Positions 58,590 through 64,000 of a stretch of DNA of 64,000 nt are shown one piece after another (within the stretch, counting starts at the first letter, position 1; every line of letters starts with the position of its first letter). The stretch comes from Actinomycetes bacterium (lineage in GTDB: Bacteria; Actinomycetota; Actinomycetes; Propionibacteriales; Nocardioidaceae). The DNA lies in the NCBI GenBank assembly GCA_023460975.1, contig JAEWOG010000057.1:15283-79282 (forward strand), written 5' to 3'. Position numbers and translations under genes: made by a program. Under the pieces are notes generated by a model. That model was not told the origin of the DNA, searched no databases, and worked only from the letters and a program-made list of their open reading frames with translations.

Positions 58590-58850
58590 TTACTTCGGCA
58601 TGCCGCCGAGGTCGTCGAGCTCTTCGCCGCTGAGGCCGGTCATGAGCGACACGGCAGCGGCGTCGGTGCCGTTGAGCTGGCCGAGCGCAGCCTTGATCCC
58701 GGCGTTGATCTCGTCGCGGTGCGCTTCGATGTACTCGCGCACGGCAGCGTCAACGATGTCCTTCTTCGAACGGGACATGAAGTGAGCCGCGTGCGACACG
58801 AGCTCGTCAGTGGCGGCGTCGACCTTGATCGGCGCAGTAGCGGTAGCCAT
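58590..58850 (-). CDS. Orphan ribbon-helix-helix protein (antitoxin-like)
   Basis: An 86-residue protein with IKVDAATDELVSHAAHFMSR and SKKDIVDAAVREYIEAHRDE, the strand and helix pattern of MetJ/Arc/CopG DNA-binding proteins such as VapB-type antitoxins. No toxin gene is next to it. A direct repeat of GTACCA with 8-bp spacing at 58869-58882, 19 bp upstream of ATG 58850, is a candidate operator for autoregulation. It could instead regulate the divergent hsdR operon. Confidence 0.75.
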   Translation of the reverse strand: MATATAPIKVDAATDELVSHAAHFMSRSKKDIVDAAVREYIEAHRDEINAGIKAALGQLNGTDAAAVSLMTGLSGEELDDLGGMPK

Positions 58851-58868
58851 GATCCCCTCTTTCTCCGA

Positions 58869-58882
58869 GTACCAAAGTACCA
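58869..58882. promoter_or_regulatory. Direct repeat GTACCA x2, candidate RHH operator
   Basis: GTACCA-AA-GTACCA occurs between the divergent RHH gene (start 58850) and hsdR (start 58989). Spacing of 8 bp is typical of RHH operators. On the RHH side it would cover the promoter. Confidence 0.5.
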
Positions 58883-58988
58883 GCCACTACCGCAGGGCTC
58901 AATCTGAATAGCCACGCTGATGCCCGTTGACGTCGCATCGTCGGTCTGCCCGTGCGCGCGAGCAGGCACCGATACCCTACGAAGCACC

Positions 58989-61745
58989 ATGAACCCCGGG
59001 GACGACGCCAACCGCCTTGCCGCGGAGGCGCGTGCCCGCGTGTTGATCGACCGACAGCTCACCGACGCGGGCTGGTCGGTGCAGGACAGCAGGTCGCTCA
59101 ACCTGTTCGCGGCCCAAGGCGTCGCGCGCCGCGAGGCAACGATGGCGACGGGGCACGGTCGAGCCGACTACCTGCTCTACGTCGACCAGAGGGTCGTCGG
59201 TGTGATCGAGGCCAAGCCTGAGGGCACTCCCCTGTCGGGTGTCGAGTGGCAGTCCGCGATGTACGCCGAAGGTCTGCCGGCCGATGTCAGGTTGGCGGCC
59301 CAAACCAAGGACGGCCGGCTCCCGTTCGTCTTCGAAGCCAGTGGCACCGAGACCCACTTCACCAACGGCTTCGACGCCGAGCCGCGGGCTCGCCGGATCT
59401 TCAACTTCCCCAAGGCGGCCACCCTCGCCAAGACCCTGCGAGGGAAGGACGAGGAACACCTCACCTGGCGAGGCAAGGTCACCGCCATGCCACCGCTGGA
59501 CACCACTCCCCTACGGCCAGCGCAGATCGAGGCGATCAACGGCGTCGAGCAGAGCCTGCGCGAGCAGCGCTACGACCGGAGCCTCGTGCAGATGGCAACG
59601 GGCGCGGGCAAGACCTACGCGGCGGTGACGCTGTCCTATCGGCTGCTGAAGTTCGGCGGGTTCGACCGGATTCTTTTCCTTGTCGACCGGAACAACCTGG
59701 CCAAGCAGACGATGGCCGAGTTCGAGAACTACCGCACCCCCGACGACGGGCGCCGCTTCACCGAGCTCTACAACGTGAACCGGCTCAACCGCGGCCCGAT
59801 GCCGGAGTCGACGGCTCTCGCGATCTCCACCATCCAGCGCGTATTCAAGGCGCTGCGAAACGAGGAGGTCGGCGAGAGCGACGACCCTGAGCTCGACGGC
59901 TGGGTGCCCGACGCCCCGGTCACCGTCGCCTACAACGCCGACATCCCCCCGGAGACGTTCGACCTGATTGTCGTCGACGAGGCCCATCGTTCGATCTACG
60001 GCCAGTGGCGCGGTGTCCTGGAGTACTTCGACGCCCACGTCGTCGGCCTCACCGCGACCCCCGGCAAGCAGACCTTCGGGTTCTTCAAGCAGAACCTCGT
60101 CTCGGAGTACACCTACCCGCAGTCGGTGGCCGACAACGTCAACGTCGACTTCGACATTTACCGGATCAAGACCCAGATCAGCGACCAGGGCTCGACGATC
60201 GAGGCCGGCACTGTGGTGCCGAAGGTAGATCGGCGCACCCGCGCCCAGCGCTACGAGGCGCTGGACGAAGACCTCGAGTACACCAGCGGCCAGCTCGACC
60301 GCGCGGTCACCGCGACCGACCAGATCCGCACCGTGTTGGAGACCTTCCGGGACAAGCTGTTTACCGAGATCTTCCCGGGTCGATCGAGCGTGCCGAAGAC
60401 CCTCATCTTCGCCAAGGATGACGCCCACGCCGAGGAGATCGTCACCCAGGTACGCGAAGTGTTCGGCAAGGGCAACGACTTCGCCGCCAAGATCACCTAC
60501 ACCGCCCGCAACGCAGACCAGCAGCTCGCCGCCTTCCGCACCAGCCCCGCGCTCCGGATCGCAGTCACCGTCGACATGATCGCCACCGGGACCGACGTGA
60601 AGCCGCTGGAGTGCGTGTTCTTCATGCGCGACGTGCGCTCGCCGCAGTACTTCGAGCAGATGAAGGGCCGGGGCGCCCGCACCATCCCGTCAGCCGACTT
60701 CCAGGCAGTGACGCCCGACGCCAAGCAGAAGACCCGCTTCGTGCTCATCGACGCCATCGGGGTCACCGAGCACGATTTCGTCGAGCCGCCGCTCAACCGC
60801 GAGAAGTCGGTCAGCCTCCAGAAGTTGCTGGAGAAGACCGCCAACCTGACCATCACCGAGGACGAAACCGCAACCCTCGCGTCACGACTCGCCGCCCTCG
60901 AACATCAGCTGACTCCCGAGGAGCGCACTGAGCTCGACGCCGTCGCCGGCGGGTCTGTGCGGAAGGTGGTCCGCCACCTCGTAGATGCGGTTGACCCCGA
61001 CCGTCAAGCCGAAGCAATCGAGGGTGCCGAGGACCCGGACGCGGTCCGTCAGCAGCTCATCATCGACGCCGTGAAGCCGCTCGCATCGAACCCCGACCTG
61101 CGCGCCCGCATCCTCGAGCTCCGCCGCACCCACGACCGAGTGGTCGACGAGGTCTCCACCGACGTACTGCTTGACGCGTACGGCGTGGTCGACCCCAGTA
61201 AGGCAAGGTCCGTCGTCGAGTCTTGGCGCGCCTACCTCGACGAGCACCGCGCCGAGATCACCGCCATTCAGCTCCTCACCGAAGCCAAAGAACGACGGAT
61301 CTCCTTCAGCGACATCAGGGAGCTCGCTGACCGCATCGCCCGCCCGCCCTACAACTGGACGCCTGACATCATCTGGAACGCCTACGTCGCCCTCGACCCG
61401 CAGTTCGCCACCAAGTCCGACCACCACACGCTGACCGACCTCGTCTCGCTGGTCCGCTTCACCGTCGGGGTCGACGACAAGCTCGTCCCCTACGTCGAAC
61501 GCGTAAAGGAGAGATACGCCGCCTGGCTGGCCCAGCAGGAGCAGGCAGGCGTAACGTTCACGCACGCAGAGCGCTGGTGGCTCGACAACATGGTCAAGGT
61601 GATTGCCGGCTCTGCCGGCATACGCACTGAAGACCTCGACGACGCCCCCTTCACCGAGCGCGGTGGCACCGACGGGGCACTCCGCGACCTCGGCGACCGC
61701 GCCGCTGATCTCATTGACGAACTGAACTCGGAGCTCACCGCATGA
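58989..61745 (+). CDS. hsdR: Type I restriction enzyme, HsdR motor/nuclease subunit
   Basis: A 918-residue restriction subunit. The nuclease motif is in GHGRADYLLYVDQRVVGVIE followed by AK (about residues 56-76), a PD-ExK-type site. The SF2 translocase follows with Walker A MATGAGKTYAA (about 204), DEAH box VVDEAHRS (about 329) and IATGTDVKPLECVFFM. The C-terminal part (about 690-918) resembles the EcoEI-type R C-terminal region that contacts the methylase. ATG 58989 gives MNPGDDANRLAAEAR; an upstream ATG at 58920 is less likely. It cuts unmethylated DNA only in complex with HsdS and HsdM. Confidence 0.95.
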   Translation: MNPGDDANRLAAEARARVLIDRQLTDAGWSVQDSRSLNLFAAQGVARREATMATGHGRADYLLYVDQRVVGVIEAKPEGTPLSGVEWQSAMYAEGLPADVRLAAQTKDGRLPFVFEASGTETHFTNGFDAEPRARRIFNFPKAATLAKTLRGKDEEHLTWRGKVTAMPPLDTTPLRPAQIEAINGVEQSLREQRYDRSLVQMATGAGKTYAAVTLSYRLLKFGGFDRILFLVDRNNLAKQTMAEFENYRTPDDGRRFTELYNVNRLNRGPMPESTALAISTIQRVFKALRNEEVGESDDPELDGWVPDAPVTVAYNADIPPETFDLIVVDEAHRSIYGQWRGVLEYFDAHVVGLTATPGKQTFGFFKQNLVSEYTYPQSVADNVNVDFDIYRIKTQISDQGSTIEAGTVVPKVDRRTRAQRYEALDEDLEYTSGQLDRAVTATDQIRTVLETFRDKLFTEIFPGRSSVPKTLIFAKDDAHAEEIVTQVREVFGKGNDFAAKITYTARNADQQLAAFRTSPALRIAVTVDMIATGTDVKPLECVFFMRDVRSPQYFEQMKGRGARTIPSADFQAVTPDAKQKTRFVLIDAIGVTEHDFVEPPLNREKSVSLQKLLEKTANLTITEDETATLASRLAALEHQLTPEERTELDAVAGGSVRKVVRHLVDAVDPDRQAEAIEGAEDPDAVRQQLIIDAVKPLASNPDLRARILELRRTHDRVVDEVSTDVLLDAYGVVDPSKARSVVESWRAYLDEHRAEITAIQLLTEAKERRISFSDIRELADRIARPPYNWTPDIIWNAYVALDPQFATKSDHHTLTDLVSLVRFTVGVDDKLVPYVERVKERYAAWLAQQEQAGVTFTHAERWWLDNMVKVIAGSAGIRTEDLDDAPFTERGGTDGALRDLGDRAADLIDELNSELTA

Positions 61746-62989
61746 CCTGGCAGCGCGTGCCGCTCAAGGACGTCGGCACCTGGTACGGCGGCGCCACCCC
61801 GTCGAAGTCCAATGATTCGTTCTGGGCCGACGGAACGATCCCGTGGCTCTCCCCCAAGGACATGGGGCCCGAGGTACTCACCTCGACTCAGGACCACATC
61901 ACGCAAACTGCGGTCGAACGATCGTCGGTGAAACTCGTACCCGGGGGATCAACGGCAGTAGTAGTTCGATCCGGGATCATCGAGCGAGCGCTTCCCGTGT
62001 CGCTGGTGCCGTTCGACACAACCCTCAATCAGGACATGAAAGCGGTTCAGCCGCGAGCGGACATCGACGCTCGGTGGATCGCTTGGGCGCTCAGAGCATT
62101 CGAGCGCGAATTGCTTCGCGACACCCGCAAGGCAGGGACCACTGTCGCCTCAATCGAATGGCCTCGATTCCAAGCTTTTGAGATCCCAGTTCCACCCCTC
62201 AACGATCAGCGGCGCATCGTCAACCTCCTCGAAGACCACCTCTCCCGCCTCGACGCCGCGAGCAAGGCGGTCGCCGATTCCCTTGCCAGGATCAAGTCGC
62301 TGCGCGACTCGTCTCTCCTGTCGATCGTCGACCAAGCGAAGCGCGACGATCGGGTCGCGACGCGTGCCCTTGGAGATCTGGCAATCATCCGTAGCGGCAC
62401 GACCCCGCTCAGGGGGAACAAGGCGTTCTACGACGGTGGAACCATCCCCTGGATCACGAGCGGAGATCTGCACCAAGGTCGTATTACCGCCCCGACGCAA
62501 TTCGTAACGCAAAAGGCACTCGACGCAACCAGCTTGAAGGTCATCCCGGCCGGCTCCTTATTAGTAGCCATGTATGGCGAAGGGAAGACGCGGGGCACTG
62601 CGGCCGAACTCGGCATCGACGCGACGACGAACCAGGCATGTGCCGCAATCACGCTCCACGAGCCGGAGTTGCGGCAGTGGGTCCGCTTGATCCTCGATGC
62701 GAACTACACGGGTCTCCGCAGACTTGCCGCAGGAGGAGTGCAACCTAACCTGAACCTCTCGCTCATCAAGGCAATCGAAGTTCCAGTTCCCCGTGAGGAA
62801 ACACGCCGCATGCTCGTCTCCCGCATCACAGGCATCGACGAAGCTCGGGAGCGGATGCAGGCCGAACTGCTGAGAGCTCAGCGTCGGGGGAGGAGCTTGC
62901 GTCGATCGCTGCTTGCGGCCGCCTTTTCGCGTGGCCTTGCCGGCAATGCGTCTGATCATCTGCAGGCGAAGGAGATGGTCAACGCATGA
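61742..62989 (+). CDS. hsdS: Type I restriction-modification specificity subunit HsdS
   Basis: A 415-residue DNA-recognition subunit with two target-recognition domains. TRD1 starts WQRVPLKDVGTWYGGATPSK and ends IPVPPLNDQRRIVNLLEDHL. TRD2 starts RALGDLAIIRSGTTPLRGNK and ends AIEVPVPREETRRMLVSRIT. Each is followed by a conserved helix. The two TRDs are unlike each other, so a bipartite target is expected. Its ATG overlaps the hsdR stop by 4 bp (ATGA), and its own stop overlaps the next gene the same way. Confidence 0.94.
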   Translation: MTWQRVPLKDVGTWYGGATPSKSNDSFWADGTIPWLSPKDMGPEVLTSTQDHITQTAVERSSVKLVPGGSTAVVVRSGIIERALPVSLVPFDTTLNQDMKAVQPRADIDARWIAWALRAFERELLRDTRKAGTTVASIEWPRFQAFEIPVPPLNDQRRIVNLLEDHLSRLDAASKAVADSLARIKSLRDSSLLSIVDQAKRDDRVATRALGDLAIIRSGTTPLRGNKAFYDGGTIPWITSGDLHQGRITAPTQFVTQKALDATSLKVIPAGSLLVAMYGEGKTRGTAAELGIDATTNQACAAITLHEPELRQWVRLILDANYTGLRRLAAGGVQPNLNLSLIKAIEVPVPREETRRMLVSRITGIDEARERMQAELLRAQRRGRSLRRSLLAAAFSRGLAGNASDHLQAKEMVNA

Positions 62990-64000
62990 GAGCCGGAGAC
63001 GAGCTGCTCGGAGCAGTCTTCAACAAGGACCACCGCTATGTGATCCCGATCTTCCAGCGACCGTACGTATGGGACGAGGAGGAGAACTGGATTCCCCTTT
63101 GGGAGGACATCCGCAAGGCCGCCGAGTCCGCGGAGACGCAGTCGGAGGCGGGAGACGACCAGGACGCTCAGGAGTACTTCCTTGGCGCCCTCGTGACCCA
63201 GCATCGCAGCCCCCTTCCACGCCGCACGCCCACCTCCATGGTGATCGACGGACAGCAGCGGATGACGACCTTTCAGGTGTTCCTGGCCGCCGCTCGGCGT
63301 GTGGCCTTGGAATTCGGAGCACTGCATGCAGCGGACAGTTTCGCGGCCCTCGTGCGTAACCGCGTGAGCGTCGACAGCGACCATCCAGAGGACCGGCTCA
63401 AGGTCGCACCGCTTGCCCATGACTTGCGCGGCTTCGAATGGGCCGTACGCGAGCCCGACGACGTGTCTTCGCCACCGAACGTTGGCCACAAGCTCGTTCG
63501 GGCATCTCTCTGGTTCGAAGACACCGTCCGCGACTGGGTCAAGGAATCTTCGTCGGCCAACGACCGACTCGACTTCCTCCACTTCGCTGTCGAGAACCGC
63601 ATCAAGGTGGTCAGCATCTTCCTCGACGCGAAAGACGACCCGCAGATCATCTTCGAAGCCCTCAACCACCGCGGTGTCCGCCTGGACGCTGCAGATCTTG
63701 TCAAGAATCTGCTCTTCCAGATGCTTGACCGCCAGGGCGACCAACACCTTGAGCATGAGCTGTTGAACGACCACTGGTCCGTGCTCGATAGCGGGCATTG
63801 GCGCGATGAGGTGACCACAGGCCGCATCAAGCGAGTGCGGGTCGACATCCTCCTGGCCTACTGGCTGAGCGCGCAGCGCGGCGAAGAATCCTCGGTCGAG
63901 CACCTCTTCGAGGACTTCAAGCGCTGGATGCGTGCATCACAGGCGAGAGCCGCCGACGTCATCCGAGATATCCGCGTCTACGCCGAAACGATGGACCGGT
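62986..64000 (+). CDS. DUF262 (GmrSD/SspE-type) protein, cut by the window edge
   Basis: At least 338 residues; the frame is open at base 64000. The N-terminal DUF262 domain has YVIPIFQRPYVWDEEENW and the signature VIDGQQRMTTFQVFL with DGQQR at about residue 87, followed by FEALNHRGVRLDAADLVKNL. DUF262 proteins such as GmrS and SspE use DGQQR for nucleotide hydrolysis and often restrict modified DNA. A DUF1524 HNH nuclease half may follow outside the window. ATG 62986 overlaps the hsdS stop by 4 bp, so it is co-translated with the type I genes. Confidence 0.9.
   Translation, partial: MRAGDELLGAVFNKDHRYVIPIFQRPYVWDEEENWIPLWEDIRKAAESAETQSEAGDDQDAQEYFLGALVTQHRSPLPRRTPTSMVIDGQQRMTTFQVFLAAARRVALEFGALHAADSFAALVRNRVSVDSDHPEDRLKVAPLAHDLRGFEWAVREPDDVSSPPNVGHKLVRASLWFEDTVRDWVKESSSANDRLDFLHFAVENRIKVVSIFLDAKDDPQIIFEALNHRGVRLDAADLVKNLLFQMLDRQGDQHLEHELLNDHWSVLDSGHWRDEVTTGRIKRVRVDILLAYWLSAQRGEESSVEHLFEDFKRWMRASQARAADVIRDIRVYAETMDR

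Noticed and set aside
1..64000. tRNA or rRNA genes
   Set aside because: I scanned intergenic regions for T-loop and CCA-end patterns and saw none.

Overview
This 64 kb window is high-GC DNA with actinobacterial gene content: mycothiol (mshB), deazaflavin/F420-type oxidoreductases, a sigE-rseA-htrA operon, an actinobacterial dapD, DUF3117, DivIVA-like and BldC-like proteins, translational T-box leaders, many GTG starts and frequent 1-4 bp gene overlaps. The style (very frequent CGTACG, secreted proteins with Lys/Arg-rich beta-sandwich tails, dispersed GTTTCGACARGCTCAACC repeats) fits a member of the Nocardioidaceae such as Nocardioides. That assignment is inference from gene content; no rRNA or tRNA gene is present to confirm it.

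Layout. 1-6 kb: C-terminally clipped NAD-glutamate dehydrogenase, a DUF2505 protein, a WS/DGAT-like acyltransferase and a lipoprotein/membrane protein pair. 7-9.7 kb: orphan CpaE-like ATPase plus SAF protein, divergent from a BldC-like regulator. 9.7-13.3 kb: sigE, anti-sigma and HtrA in one overlapping operon, divergent from an O-methyltransferase that seems to start at ATC. 13.4-18.2 kb: a leftward block containing dapE, a LOG-family protein, a DivIVA-like protein, DUF3117 and pepA. 18.2-25.1 kb: an LLM oxidoreductase behind an 18-bp palindrome, then three tandem secreted paralogues closed by a strong hairpin. 25.2-28.8 kb: ileS under an Ile T-box, with a dispersed repeat inserted in frame. 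28.9-31.5 kb: two DinB-fold paralogues and a secreted Thr-Pro-linker protein. 31.6-38.3 kb: a 2,4-dienoyl-CoA-reductase-like flavoenzyme, dapD, a lysozyme-like protein, dapC, fdxA and a GNAT protein. 38.3-41.2 kb: a repeat cluster, arginine deiminase and an archaeal-type AspRS behind a second T-box. 41.2-53.2 kb: mostly ordinary chromosomal genes (VanW, mshB, thioesterase, lysoplasmalogenase-like, FUSC, GNAT, acyltransferase, ArfB, YccF). 53.2-57.3 kb: Imm-5-like protein, TOPRIM protein, a MazEF-like pair, and an aldo/keto reductase divergent from a TetR regulator. 57.3-64 kb: a probable defence island with a hypothetical gene, an orphan RHH protein, hsdR, hsdS and a DUF262 (GmrSD/SspE-type) gene cut by the window edge. 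The last three are chained by 4-bp overlaps and no hsdM is visible.

How it works together. Three lysine/diaminopimelate genes (dapE, dapD, dapC) are spread over about 20 kb. Envelope-stress control (SigE/anti-SigE/HtrA) and several cell-wall-related genes share the core part. Translation is represented by ileS and an AspRS-like gene, each behind a leader whose T-box tetranucleotide fits the expected discriminator base of its tRNA (UGGT for Ile, UGGC for Asp/Asn). The right end is accessory DNA: it is separated from the core by about 450 bp of gene-free sequence and has fewer CGTACG sites.
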